64,000 bases of DNA from UBA1563 sp037440065 (GTDB taxonomy: Bacteria; Bacteroidota; Ignavibacteria; Ignavibacteriales; Ignavibacteriaceae), in NCBI GenBank assembly GCA_037440065.1, contig JBBIUV010000015.1, forward strand, positions 124,001 through 188,000. The letters are read 5' to 3'. Under the pieces are notes generated by a model, which was not told the origin of the DNA, did no database searches, and saw nothing but the letters and a program-made list of their open reading frames with translations. Positions 8,184 to 15,710 of the stretch are shown here, one piece after another. Position 1 is the first letter of the stretch, and each line of letters opens with the position of its first letter. A program made the translations under genes and the position numbers.

Positions 8184-8828
8184 ATGAATTATCTTGTATT
8201 ATTACGCCACGGGGAATCACAATGGAATTTAGAAAACCGCTTTACCGGCTGGGTTGATGTTGATGTTTCCGCTAAAGGTGAAAAAGAAGCAAAAGAAGCC
8301 GGAGAACTTTTAAAAGAAAAGAATTTTTCTTTCGATTTTCTCTTCACTTCGGTTCTTAAACGGGCAATTCGTACCGCTCAACTTGCAAGCGAATCTGCCG
8401 GTTTTTCAGAAATTCCAACCGAACGCGATATGGCGTTAAACGAACGACATTACGGCGCTTTGCAAGGACTGAATAAAGCTGAAACCGCTAAAATTTACGG
8501 CGATGAGCAAGTTCATATTTGGCGCAGAAGTTACGATGTTCCTCCGCCAAGCGATAAAACCGAATTAAATCCGGATGGTTTTACTGAAAGTTTGAAAGAT
8601 ACGGCTGCGCGAACCATTCCTTATTATCAGCAAAAAATTGAGCCGCTTGTACAAGATGGAAAAAATGTTTGGATTACCGCTCACGGAAATAGTTTACGCT
8701 CGTTGGTGATGTATCTCGACAACTTGACAAAAGAACAAGTGCTTGAACTGAATATTCCAACCGGAAATCCGTTGGTGTATGAATTTGAAAATGGTAAAAT
8801 TATCTCTAAATATTATTTAAAAAAATAA
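8184..8828 (+). CDS. gpmA: 2,3-bisphosphoglycerate-dependent phosphoglycerate mutase
   Basis: This cytoplasmic glycolytic enzyme interconverts 3- and 2-phosphoglycerate through a phosphohistidine. The catalytic motif LLRHGESQWN (His9) is present, as are FTGWVDVDVS, NERHYGALQGLNK and the second catalytic histidine in ITAHGNSLRSL. The length of 214 aa is somewhat shorter than the proteobacterial enzyme. It is the first gene of a plus-strand run and is transcribed divergently from the heme operon. Confidence 0.95.
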   Translation: MNYLVLLRHGESQWNLENRFTGWVDVDVSAKGEKEAKEAGELLKEKNFSFDFLFTSVLKRAIRTAQLASESAGFSEIPTERDMALNERHYGALQGLNKAETAKIYGDEQVHIWRRSYDVPPPSDKTELNPDGFTESLKDTAARTIPYYQQKIEPLVQDGKNVWITAHGNSLRSLVMYLDNLTKEQVLELNIPTGNPLVYEFENGKIISKYYLKK

Positions 8829-8869
8829 CTTTGCGTCGTAGCAAAACTTCGCTCGGCATGGGAAAAACT

Positions 8870-9328
8870 ATGAATAAAAAATTCTTAAACGGTTTTCTTT
8901 CTGATGAAGAGCTTCACCAGATAGCTTTGAAGATAAAAGAAAAAGAAGCGACCACAGCCGGAGAAATTGTTGTGTCGGTTAAAGAGAAAAAACCTCTGCT
9001 TCATCGAAAAAAGTCGGTTTTTGAACATGCCGTTGCTGAATTTAAAAAACGCGGGATCAAGAAAACCCGTGACCATACAGGAATTTTGGTCTTTATTCTT
9101 CTTAAAGAAAGAGAATTTTATATTCTTGCCGATTCTGCCATTAACGACAAAGTTGCAGAAAACACCTGGGAATTAGTAAAAAATAAAATGGAAACAAGTT
9201 TCCGCGAAAAGAAATTCTGCGATGGAATTATTAATGCGGTTGACGAAGTCGGTACCATTTTATCGGAACATTTTCCAAGAAAATCGGACGACACCAACGA
9301 ACTTCCGGACGAAGTAAATATTTCATAA
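8870..9328 (+). CDS. TPM-domain protein
   Basis: The 152-aa protein matches the TPM_phosphatase fold (DUF477 family), with the TTAGEIVVSVKEK strand, the HTGILVFILLKEREFYILADSAIN core and the CDGIINAVDEVGTILSEHF C-terminal helix. Unlike many relatives it has no signal peptide or C-terminal membrane segment, so it is predicted to be soluble. I place the start at the ATG at 8870; an in-frame TTG at 8831 and an ATG at 8858 are also possible but add residues that do not look conserved. It ends 1 bp before yjjX. The biochemical function of this subgroup is unclear. Confidence 0.75.
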   Translation: MNKKFLNGFLSDEELHQIALKIKEKEATTAGEIVVSVKEKKPLLHRKKSVFEHAVAEFKKRGIKKTRDHTGILVFILLKEREFYILADSAINDKVAENTWELVKNKMETSFREKKFCDGIINAVDEVGTILSEHFPRKSDDTNELPDEVNIS

Positions 9329-9329
9329 A

Positions 9330-9884
9330 ATGAAAATTCTTGTCGGTTCGAAAAATCCAGTAAAAATTGAATCCGTTCGCGAAGCATTTTCATATTATTT
9401 TGGTTCGCTTAATGTAAGCGGCATGGAAGTAGACTCAAAAGTTTCCAATCAGCCGATCAATCACGAATCATTTACCGGTGCAAAAAATAGAGCCGATGAA
9501 TTATTTCTTCGTGCAAAAGAAGACAATTTATCAATCGATTATTTTGTTGGAATTGAAGGAGGAATCATTGAAGAGCATGGTCAATGGTTTGCTTTGGGAT
9601 GTATTTGTATCAGGAATAACAAGGGCGAAACCAGTTTTGGAACCTCAGCACTTTTTCCGCTTCCATCGATAATTGTGGACGAACTTTTAAGCGGAAAAGA
9701 ATTAGGACACGTGATTGACGAAATAGCCAACGACGAAAACACAAAACAAAAAGGCGGGGCAATCGGCTACTTGACCAACGGAATCATCAACAGAAAAGAA
9801 CTTTATAAACAGGGAATCATTTCTGCTCTCGTTACTTTTCTTCATCCGGCACTTTATCTTGAAAATGGAACGGGGAAAAAGTGA
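9330..9884 (+). CDS. yjjX: Inosine/xanthosine triphosphatase (YjjX/DUF84 family)
   Basis: The 184-aa protein starts with the family signature VGSKNPVKIESVREAF and continues with VSNQPINHESFTGAKNRA and the YFVGIEGG motif, all characteristic of the YjjX branch. Members hydrolyse non-canonical purine nucleotides such as ITP and XTP, cleaning the nucleotide pool. The stop codon overlaps the GTG start of the following sigma factor gene by 4 bp, so the sigma factor appears to be translationally coupled to a housekeeping gene. Confidence 0.9.
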   Translation: MKILVGSKNPVKIESVREAFSYYFGSLNVSGMEVDSKVSNQPINHESFTGAKNRADELFLRAKEDNLSIDYFVGIEGGIIEEHGQWFALGCICIRNNKGETSFGTSALFPLPSIIVDELLSGKELGHVIDEIANDENTKQKGGAIGYLTNGIINRKELYKQGIISALVTFLHPALYLENGTGKK

Positions 9885-10441
9885 ATACCTTAAATCCTCA
9901 GCAATGGGTTAAAAATTATTCCGACCAACTTCTTCGTTTTGCATTTTTAAGAATCAACAATCTTGAACTGGCAAAGGATTTGATTCAAGAGACATTTTTA
10001 GCCGCACTTCGGAATGTTGAAAATTACAAGGGGGATATCTCCGAAAAGAATTGGCTCTTCTTCATTCTAAAGAATAAAATAATTGACCACTACCGTAAAA
10101 AAGCTAATTCACTTGTAACTGATATTGAAAGTCTCTTGGAAAAATCCGCCGATTATTTTGATGAAGTTGGGCACTGGAAAGAATCCACTCTTCCGAAAGA
10201 ATGGGGAATAAACTACGATGATCATGTGGAAAAAGAAGAATTTTATGAAATTTTAAATTCATGCACCCAGAAACTTTCGGAACTGATGCGCATCGTATTC
10301 GTTATGAAATACTTAGACGATAAAGAATCAGACGAAATTTGTAAGGAATTGGAGATTACTTCGTCTAACTATTGGGTGATTATTCACCGGGCAAAACTGC
10401 AAATGCGCAGATGCCTTGAAAAGAATTGGATGAATTTATGA
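9881..10441 (+). CDS. ECF-type RNA polymerase sigma factor
   Basis: The 186-aa protein has region 2 in the N-terminal part, with YSDQLLRFAFLRINNLELAKD and the DLIQETFLAALRN helix. A region 4 helix-turn-helix lies at the C-terminus, where KYLDDKESDEICKELEI precedes the recognition helix SSNYWVIIHRAKLQMRRCL. There is no region 3, as expected for ECF sigma factors. The GTG start overlaps yjjX, and the TGA stop overlaps the ATG of the anti-sigma-like gene (ATGA). Its likely target is the predicted ECF promoter at 10703, ahead of the bufferin-like operon. Confidence 0.92.
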   Translation: MNTLNPQQWVKNYSDQLLRFAFLRINNLELAKDLIQETFLAALRNVENYKGDISEKNWLFFILKNKIIDHYRKKANSLVTDIESLLEKSADYFDEVGHWKESTLPKEWGINYDDHVEKEEFYEILNSCTQKLSELMRIVFVMKYLDDKESDEICKELEITSSNYWVIIHRAKLQMRRCLEKNWMNL

Positions 10442-10692
10442 TATTAAAAAATACGATGATCTCTTGCGAAAGTGCGACACTTTTTATTTCCAAACAGGAA
10501 GAGAATAAACTTCTCCTTTCCGACACACTTAAATTGTGGCTGCACCTTGCCATATGCAAATTTTGCCGATTATTTAAGATTCAGAATGAGTTTCTCATTC
10601 ATCAACTGCAGCACACACACACAGACGTTTCTTTATCCGAAAAAGAGAAAGTGGCGCTCAACACAAAAATAATTTCAGAAATGAAAAAATAA
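10438..10692 (+). CDS. Small putative anti-sigma factor (zinc-finger type)
   Basis: The start is set at the ATG at 10438, which overlaps the sigma factor stop. The 84-aa product begins MILKNTMISCESATLFISK. It contains Cys-Glu-Ser-Ala near the N-terminus and the LWLHLAICKFCRLF segment with an H-x3-C-x2-C arrangement. That pattern is typical of short zinc-finger (ZAS-like) anti-sigma proteins encoded directly after ECF sigma genes. It has no convincing membrane segment, so it is probably cytoplasmic. The partner is inferred from the ATGA overlap. Confidence 0.75.
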   Translation: MILKNTMISCESATLFISKQEENKLLLSDTLKLWLHLAICKFCRLFKIQNEFLIHQLQHTHTDVSLSEKEKVALNTKIISEMKK

Positions 10693-10702
10693 TTTCTTTC
10701 GG

Positions 10703-10731
10703 TTGTAAGGTTCCTTTTGGTCACCCGTCTA
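10703..10731 (+). promoter_or_regulatory. Predicted ECF sigma-dependent promoter of the bufferin-like operon
   Basis: A -35-like TTGTAAGGTT (10703-10712) and a -10-like CGTCTA (10726-10731) have 15 nt between TGTAAGG and CGTCTA. This arrangement is typical of many ECF promoters. It lies just after the sigma/anti-sigma pair and about 50 nt before the precursor start codon. Confidence 0.55.
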
Positions 10732-10781
10732 TAAAGACAAACAAAGACCAAATTAATCAAAAACAAAAAAAAGGAACTACA

Positions 10782-11249
10782 ATGAAAGACCAAAGAACTC
10801 AACTCGCAAAACACATCTTCTTAACCGGATCATTTATTGCCGGAAGCGTACTCGGATTAGGCGCCGCAACTACAACAAGTGCAGAAAGCTTATTCGGGTT
10901 CCGCAGTCTCGGCTCAGGTGCTGATTTACGTTCTTCTTTACTCGAATCTTCTTCAGAAAGAAATCTTGAATTGAAGTGTGGAAGCAAAACTGAAACTTCT
11001 ACAAGTTCGAAAACTGCTGATGCAAAGTGTGGAAACAAGACTGAATCCAAAACCAAAGACGCAAAATGTGGCGAAGGAAAATGCGGCGGCAAGTCAGAAT
11101 CAAAAACAAAAGATGCGAATTGCGGCGCAAAGAAAGATTCTACTGTAACCACAACCCAAAGCAAAACCAAAGACGCTAAGTGCGGTGAAGGAAAATGCGG
11201 TGGAAAAAAATCATCTAAAAAAGAAACTACAACACCTCCTAAAAAATAA
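10782..11249 (+). CDS. Bufferin-like cysteine-rich RiPP precursor
   Basis: The 155-aa protein has an N-terminal hydrophobic signal-like region (about residues 12-33) followed by a Lys/Ser/Thr-rich tail with seven cysteines: 66, 83, 96, 101, 114, 134 and 139. Every cysteine is followed by glycine. Two copies of KTKDAKCGEGKCGGK (about 90-104 and 128-142) each contain the EGKCG motif. EGKCG is known from MNIO-modified bufferin and oxazolin precursors, whose cysteines become thiooxazole-type heterocycles that bind copper. The following genes encode DUF692, DUF2063 and DoxX proteins, the standard bufferin set. An AAGGA ribosome binding site precedes the ATG. A periplasmic or secreted metal-buffering role is inferred. 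Confidence 0.85.
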   Translation: MKDQRTQLAKHIFLTGSFIAGSVLGLGAATTTSAESLFGFRSLGSGADLRSSLLESSSERNLELKCGSKTETSTSSKTADAKCGNKTESKTKDAKCGEGKCGGKSESKTKDANCGAKKDSTVTTTQSKTKDAKCGEGKCGGKKSSKKETTTPPKK

Positions 11250-11258
11250 ATAAGCAGA

Positions 11259-11290
11259 AAAAGAGTTTCCGTTTAGGCGGAAGCTCTTTT
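11259..11290 (+). terminator. Hairpin between precursor and enzyme genes (likely partial terminator)
   Basis: AAAAGAGTTTCCG (11259-11271) pairs with CGGAAGCTCTTTT (11278-11290) through 13 bp with one G-T wobble and a 6-nt loop. It ends in a T-run that is part of the stem. It lies 9 nt after the precursor stop and 26 nt before the DUF692 start, so it probably lowers read-through or stabilises the precursor message. Confidence 0.75.
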
Positions 11291-11316
11291 CTTTAACTTA
11301 ATTTAATGAGCAAAAA

Positions 11317-12150
11317 ATGTCAAACGTTGGAATAGGATTTAGAAAAGATTTTGCGGAAGAATTCCGCAACGGCGGAGCTTTGAAACCGGCTTTCTTGGAA
11401 GTTGCCCCTGAAAACTGGATGGGAATCGGCGGATATTGGAAAAAAGTTTTCAAAAGTGTTGCCGAACAATATGAAATCTACACGCACGGACTTTCACTCT
11501 CGCTTGGTGGACCTGATGAACTTGATTGGGAATTTCTTAAAAAACTCAAATCGTTCTTGAAAGAATACAACATCAAAATCTACTCCGAACATTTGAGCTT
11601 CGCTAAATGCGATAATGCACATCTTTATGATCTTTTACCGGTGCCGTTCCGTTGGGACGCTGTTCATCATATTGCGCAAAGAATAAAAGCAGTTCAAGAT
11701 TATCTAGAACAAAAAATTGCAATTGAAATTGTTTCTTACTACACACCGGTTGCAGCAGAGATGGATGAAGTTGATTTTATTAACGCCGTTGTAAAAGAAG
11801 CTGAATGTAATCTCCTTCTTGACGTAAATAATATTTATGTAAATGCGTTCAATCATCAATATGATGCAAAAAAATTCTTGCATCAACTTAACGTTGACAA
11901 TGTTGAGTATATCCACATGGCGGGACACGAGAAAGTCGCCGAGGATTTAATCATCGACACACACGGAGAAGAAATTATTGAACCGGTGTTTGACTTGTTC
12001 GACTATACACTCAAACTTCTGCCAAAACCAGTTCCAGTACTATTAGAAAGAGATTTTAATATTCCCGAATTAACCGAACTGCAGCGGGAAATTTCAAGAC
12101 TTGAAAATATTTGCAGCCGTCATTGGAGGAAAGAATATGCTTCTGCTTAA
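11317..12150 (+). CDS. DUF692 multinuclear non-heme iron oxidative enzyme (BufB-like)
   Basis: The 277-aa protein belongs to the MNIO (DUF692) family, TIM-barrel enzymes that use two or three iron ions and oxygen to modify cysteines or other residues in peptides. Conserved segments include LEVAPENWMGIGG, YTHGLSLSLGG, YSEHLSF, HLYDLLPVPF, LLLDVNNIYVNAFNH and EYIHMAGHEK, followed by THGEEI and LLERDFNIPE. Together they supply the usual His, Asp and Glu metal ligands. It should act on the preceding Cys-rich precursor, probably before export. The 3' end overlaps the DUF2063 gene by 14 bp. It resembles MbnB only distantly, and the neighbours favour the bufferin type. Confidence 0.93.
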   Translation: MSNVGIGFRKDFAEEFRNGGALKPAFLEVAPENWMGIGGYWKKVFKSVAEQYEIYTHGLSLSLGGPDELDWEFLKKLKSFLKEYNIKIYSEHLSFAKCDNAHLYDLLPVPFRWDAVHHIAQRIKAVQDYLEQKIAIEIVSYYTPVAAEMDEVDFINAVVKEAECNLLLDVNNIYVNAFNHQYDAKKFLHQLNVDNVEYIHMAGHEKVAEDLIIDTHGEEIIEPVFDLFDYTLKLLPKPVPVLLERDFNIPELTELQREISRLENICSRHWRKEYASA

Positions 12151-12889
12151 TGATACGTACCAGCAGCAAAGTAATTTTGCAGCATACTGCAGAACGGGAA
12201 ATTATTTTCCAATAAAAGGAGTTCATGAAGAAAGGCTTTCACATTACCCGCGGCTTGTGTTTAATGTAATTGACGATACTCTTCGTTCGGCATATCCGAT
12301 TACTTTTGATCTTTTAACGGATGACGAATGGGAGACAATCGTGAGAAGTTTTTTTGCAACGCACAAATGCTCAACCTATTCTGTTTGGAAAATGCCTTAT
12401 GAGTTTTATCAATTTGTTCTTACTCTTGACAATCAGTTAACCGAAAAATATCCTTTTCTTGAAGAACTTCTATTATTTGAGTGGACTGAAATAGAAATCC
12501 ACATGATGGAAGACGAAGTTTATCCTGAAGTTGAAAGCAAAGGAGAAATGGTAACAGATACATTGGTGTTTAATCCGGAGTATACAATTTTACAATTGCA
12601 TTATCCTGTTCACTTAAAAAATCCAAATGAAATTACTGAACATGATAAAGGAGATTACTTTGTCCTCCTTTTTAGAGAACAAGAAATAGGAAACGTTCAG
12701 TTTTTAGATCTTTCATTCTATTTTGTTTGGCTGATAAGAAAAATTGAAAACGAACAGAAATCGTTATTAGAGTTAACCGAAGAAGCCTCAGAACTTTTTG
12801 GTGTTAATCAGAACGTGCTCGTTGAAAATAGCCTTCCTTTTCTAACTGAATTACAAAACAAAAAATTTATTATAGGATATAAAAAATGA
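12137..12889 (+). CDS. DUF2063-family partner protein (BufC/HvfC-like)
   Basis: This 250-aa protein has an N-terminal DUF2063 domain with the CRTGNYFPIKGVHEERLSHY and YPITFDLLTDDEWE segments, then a C-terminal domain. Proteins of this family bind MNIO enzymes and help recruit the precursor leader. The start is the ATG at 12137, preceded by GGAGG at 12125-12129; an upstream in-frame TTG at 12101 is less likely. The reading frame overlaps the enzyme gene by 14 bp, and its stop overlaps the DoxX start (ATGA). No catalytic residues are expected. Confidence 0.88.
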   Translation: MLLLNDTYQQQSNFAAYCRTGNYFPIKGVHEERLSHYPRLVFNVIDDTLRSAYPITFDLLTDDEWETIVRSFFATHKCSTYSVWKMPYEFYQFVLTLDNQLTEKYPFLEELLLFEWTEIEIHMMEDEVYPEVESKGEMVTDTLVFNPEYTILQLHYPVHLKNPNEITEHDKGDYFVLLFREQEIGNVQFLDLSFYFVWLIRKIENEQKSLLELTEEASELFGVNQNVLVENSLPFLTELQNKKFIIGYKK

Positions 12890-13341
12890 CTTACACCCGT
12901 CTTGTAAAATTATATGGTACCGTTACTAATAAACTGGAAATATTCCTTTGGGATATTCTGCTTTTGGCAGTGAGACTTGTACTTGCCTACGGTTTTTACA
13001 CCACCGGTTCAATGAAATGGGAAAATATTTCCGGTGTTGCGGAGTGGTTCACCGAGCTTAAAATTCCATTCCCGACCGCAAATGCTTATTTGGCTGCATC
13101 AACAGAAGTTGCTGGTGTTGTGTTGTTAACAATTGGATTAGCAACGCGATTCATTTCTATTCCGTTAATTATTACAATGATTGTTGCAATTGTAACTGTT
13201 CATTGGGGAAACGGATTCGAAGCCAGCAACAATGGTTTTGAAATTCCCCTATACTACACGCTCTTCTTATTACTTCTCGTTATTAAAGGTTCCGGAAAGC
13301 TTGGAATTGATCACTTCATCAAAAAGAAAATTGAGAAGTAG
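12886..13341 (+). CDS. DoxX-family membrane protein (BufD-like)
   Basis: The 151-aa protein has four hydrophobic segments typical of DoxX: WDILLLAVRLVLAYGFY, an AYLAASTEVAGVVLLTIGL segment, a FISIPLIITMIVAIVTVH segment and an IPLYYTLFLLLLVIK segment. It starts inside the stop codon of the DUF2063 gene and ends the operon before a strong terminator. DoxX proteins are frequent last members of bufferin operons; their exact role, possibly a membrane redox or transport step, is not settled. Confidence 0.85.
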   Translation: MTYTRLVKLYGTVTNKLEIFLWDILLLAVRLVLAYGFYTTGSMKWENISGVAEWFTELKIPFPTANAYLAASTEVAGVVLLTIGLATRFISIPLIITMIVAIVTVHWGNGFEASNNGFEIPLYYTLFLLLLVIKGSGKLGIDHFIKKKIEK

Positions 13342-13375
13342 CGTTCTCATTTTACACAATTTCATCGAACTCTAT

Positions 13376-13410
13376 AAAGTATTGCCCCATTATTGATGGG
13401 GCAATACTTT
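13376..13410 (+). terminator. Strong terminator of the bufferin-like operon
   Basis: AAAGTATTGCCCCAT (13376-13390) and ATGGGGCAATACTTT (13396-13410) form a perfect 15-bp stem with a 5-nt loop. The last T residues of the stem and the following TTT make the T-run. Confidence 0.9.
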
Positions 13411-13443
13411 TTTAAATAGAACAATTTTCCGTATTTTTACACC

Positions 13444-13516
13444 GCATCCTTAGCTCAGTTGGTAGAGCATATGACTCTTAATCATCAGGTCGCGGGTTCG
13501 AGTCCCGCAGGGTGCA
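13444..13516 (+). tRNA. tRNA-Lys (anticodon CTT)
   Basis: The 73-nt sequence folds as a cloverleaf. The acceptor stem GCATCCT pairs with AGGGTGC and the D arm is GCTCAGTTGGTAGAGC. The anticodon loop CTCTTAA gives anticodon CTT, and the T arm is GCGGGTTCGAGTCCCGC. The discriminator base is A and CCA is not encoded. The first anticodon-stem pair is a mismatch (T-C). A terminator follows 4 nt later. Confidence 0.95.
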
Positions 13517-13520
13517 CGAG

Positions 13521-13553
13521 AAAACCCTTAAAACGAATTGTTTTAAGGGTTTT
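13521..13553 (+). terminator. Terminator downstream of tRNA-Lys
   Basis: AAAACCCTTAAAAC (13521-13534) pairs perfectly with GTTTTAAGGGTTTT (13540-13553) across a 5-nt loop, and the T-run extends into 13554. Confidence 0.88.
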
Positions 13554-13587
13554 TAGCTTTATCGTCTTTCAAGAGTCCCGATGATTT

Positions 13588-13622
13588 AGCCCTTTAAAGT
13601 AGAGACCCGGTAAGGGCTTTTT
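13588..13622 (+). terminator. Second terminator-like hairpin
   Basis: AGCCCTT (13588-13594) and AAGGGCT (13612-13618) form a 7-bp stem followed by a TTTT run. It lies 35 nt beyond the tRNA terminator, with no gene visible between them, so it may be a relic or a back-up terminator. Confidence 0.45.
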
Positions 13623-13624
13623 CA

Positions 13625-14014
13625 AAAACTCCCTCAGTTTTACCAGACATTATTTTAATGAATACTCCAACAAGAAAAGCTCTGGATACCATACCAATAA
13701 ACTTGATGGACTGTGTAATTAGTTTTTACATTGCCACTTAGCAAAGTAGAGTTGAAGGAGCTCTTCAACGAAGTGATGACAGGCGGATGATAAAGCAAAG
13801 CAATAATTGCGTTTAACAAAGAAAATGACTATTTTAAATCCAATTATTCGATAAATTAAAATAGCTGAAGAGAAAAATACTTTAAATGCTGTTTGATGAA
13901 TACTCCGTCCTGAATAAAACACTTCCAATAAAACAATCCGCCTCTCCAGAAACCCAGTACCGAATTAAAATGTAGTTAAAGGTGACTTAAAAAAATATAG
14001 AAAGGAATCACAAT
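13625..14014. other. Gene-free spacer
   Basis: About 390 bp without a credible coding region; a 69-codon minus-strand frame at 13719-13928 has no ribosome binding site and no recognisable sequence. The decamer TGAATACTCC occurs twice (13659-13668 and 13897-13906). An AGAAAGGA ribosome binding site for the next gene is at 13999-14006. Confidence 0.5.
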
Positions 14015-14833
14015 ATGAAAGCTGTAATTCATTTATTAATTCTTTTCTCGCTTCAACTCCTATCTCAGACCTATTTAGGGATTACATATAATAACGGCGA
14101 CCCCACAAACAGCACTGATATTAGCGTATTACAAAAAATAACATTTACAAGTACAGATATTACTTTTTTACTTACAGATAATTCAACTATACCCAAATCT
14201 CTATCAATAATAAATAAAATAACATTTAGCGGAACGGGTGGCGAGTCACCTTTACCGGTTGAAATTATAAATTTCACTGCACAGCAAAATAATAATGAAG
14301 TAATTTTGCGATGGGCAACTGCAACAGAAAAAAACAATTACGGATTTGAAGTTGAACGTGCCCCAAATTCGCTCGGCAAGAATTGGGAGAAGATTGGATT
14401 TGTAAAAGGAAATGGGAACAGCAATTCAGCAAAGGAGTATTCGTTTATCGATCAAGAGAAAAAGCATGATGGTGTATTGGAATATAGATTAAAACAAATT
14501 GATAATGATGGAAATTTCCGATATAGCAATAAGATAGAAGTTAGATATGGGATGCCGATCAAGTATGAATTGAGACAAAATTATCCAAACCCATTTAATC
14601 CAGAAACACGAATAGGTTATAGCTTACCTATTGATGAATTTGTGAAACTGAAAATATTTGATGTATTAGGAAGAGAGGTTGCTACGTTGGTAGACGGGAG
14701 AAAAAAAGCGGGAAACTATGAAGTAACTTTCGATGCAAGCTCCGCAGGAAGAGGGTTGGCAAGCGGAGTCTATATCTGTAAAATGAGTTCATCAAATTAT
14801 TCCAATACCATAAAAATGTTAATTGCAAAATAA
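14015..14833 (+). CDS. Small secreted protein with type IX secretion sorting domain
   Basis: The 272-aa protein begins with a signal peptide (MKAVIHLLILFSLQLLSQ). It has two short ITFTSTD / ITFSGTG beta motifs and then a fibronectin-like segment starting PLPVEIINFTAQQNNNEV with the common WATATEKNNYGFEVERAP pattern. It closes with a T9SS type A sorting domain (LRQNYPNPFNPETRIGYSLP through the terminal KMLIAK). It should be exported by Sec, passed through the T9SS and attached at the cell surface or released. The small N-terminal part gives no clue to its function. It lies 19 bp before a second secreted protein gene. Confidence 0.85.
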   Translation: MKAVIHLLILFSLQLLSQTYLGITYNNGDPTNSTDISVLQKITFTSTDITFLLTDNSTIPKSLSIINKITFSGTGGESPLPVEIINFTAQQNNNEVILRWATATEKNNYGFEVERAPNSLGKNWEKIGFVKGNGNSNSAKEYSFIDQEKKHDGVLEYRLKQIDNDGNFRYSNKIEVRYGMPIKYELRQNYPNPFNPETRIGYSLPIDEFVKLKIFDVLGREVATLVDGRKKAGNYEVTFDASSAGRGLASGVYICKMSSSNYSNTIKMLIAK

Positions 14834-14852
14834 AATTAAAAAGGAATTCTAA

Positions 14853-15613
14853 ATGAAAAAGATACTTTTTTTAGTTGTGTTTGTATTTATTAACTGTACA
14901 TCCTTTTCCCAAACAATGGTTTTGAAACGATCGAACGGTGCAATCGATTATGTGCAGCTAAACAACACTGTAGAAATCACTTTTAGTACACAGAATTCAT
15001 GTCAAATAGTTACCACAGTATTGTATGGAGGTAAAACATATAACACGGTACAAATTGGGGCTCAATGTTGGTTAAAAGAAAATCTTAATATTGGAACAAG
15101 AATAGCCGGGAGTTCAGACCAGACCGATAACAACACCATTGAAAAATATTGTTACGATGATCTCGAAACTAATTGTGATACGTACGGTGGTTTCTACCAA
15201 TGGGCAGAAGCGGTCCAATATAAAAATGGAGCAACAAATACGGCATCACCAAGTCCAGTATTTTCTGGAAATGTACAGGGTATATGTCCAAGTGGCTGGC
15301 ACATCCCAACATATGATGAATTTCAAGTATTAAGTACCTACGTGAGTAATAATGGTAACGCGTTAAAAGAGGTTGGGCAGGGAAATGGTTATAATATCGG
15401 TACGAATACTAGCGGTTTTTCAGCTTTGCTCTCAGGTTACCGTGAGACTGACGGTTACACACGCTATATAGGAGAGTTCACCCAGTTCTGGAGTATTTAT
15501 GAATATAATGGTAGCTTAGTGTGGACTATGCGATTATGGTACGACGGAGTAATATAACCTTTGGTGCCTATGATAAAGCAAATGGATTTAGTGTTCGTTG
15601 TCTGAAAGACTGA
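14853..15613 (+). pseudogene. Secreted FISUMP-domain protein with a C-terminal frameshift
   Basis: The product has a signal peptide (MKKILFLVVFVFINCTSFSQ) followed by a Fibrobacter succinogenes major paralogous domain. Its segments YNTVQIGAQCWLKENLNIGT, YGGFYQWAEAVQY, GICPSGWHIPTYDEFQ and GFSALLSGYRE are typical. The frame stops at 15557 after WYDGVI. A neighbouring frame encodes exactly the expected family ending, RSNITFGAYDKANGFSVRCLKD, from 15545 to a TGA at 15613. Inserting one base near 15543-15547 (for example GACCGG instead of GACGG) would restore the full domain. It is either a recent inactivating deletion, a sequencing error or a phase-variable site, although no homopolymer is present. 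Confidence 0.8.
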
Positions 15614-15710
15614 TATGAAAAATAAATTCATAGGATTTTCTTGATAACTTCCTGAAGATGGAATTGATGCCAGAAGCTTGAGTATATTTACTTCCACAAC
15701 AAAAAGTAAT

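Noticed and set aside
8831..8869. TTG start extending the TPM-domain protein by 13 residues
   Set aside because: The extension has no conserved look and follows the gpmA stop directly; the ATG at 8870 starts the family-like part.
10799..11170. A 123-codon minus-strand frame opposite the RiPP precursor
   Set aside because: It arises from the repetitive Lys/Thr/Ser codons of the precursor; its product is low-complexity and has no gene context.
9881..13341. Methanobactin cluster
   Set aside because: The precursor is long, has a signal peptide and EGKCG motifs, and the partner is DUF2063 rather than MbnC; the set fits bufferins.
13719..13928. A 69-codon minus-strand frame in the spacer after tRNA-Lys
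   Set aside because: There is no ribosome binding site, no family resemblance and no partner gene. Two copies of TGAATACTCC nearby were considered as a target-site duplication but are too short and 238 bp apart.
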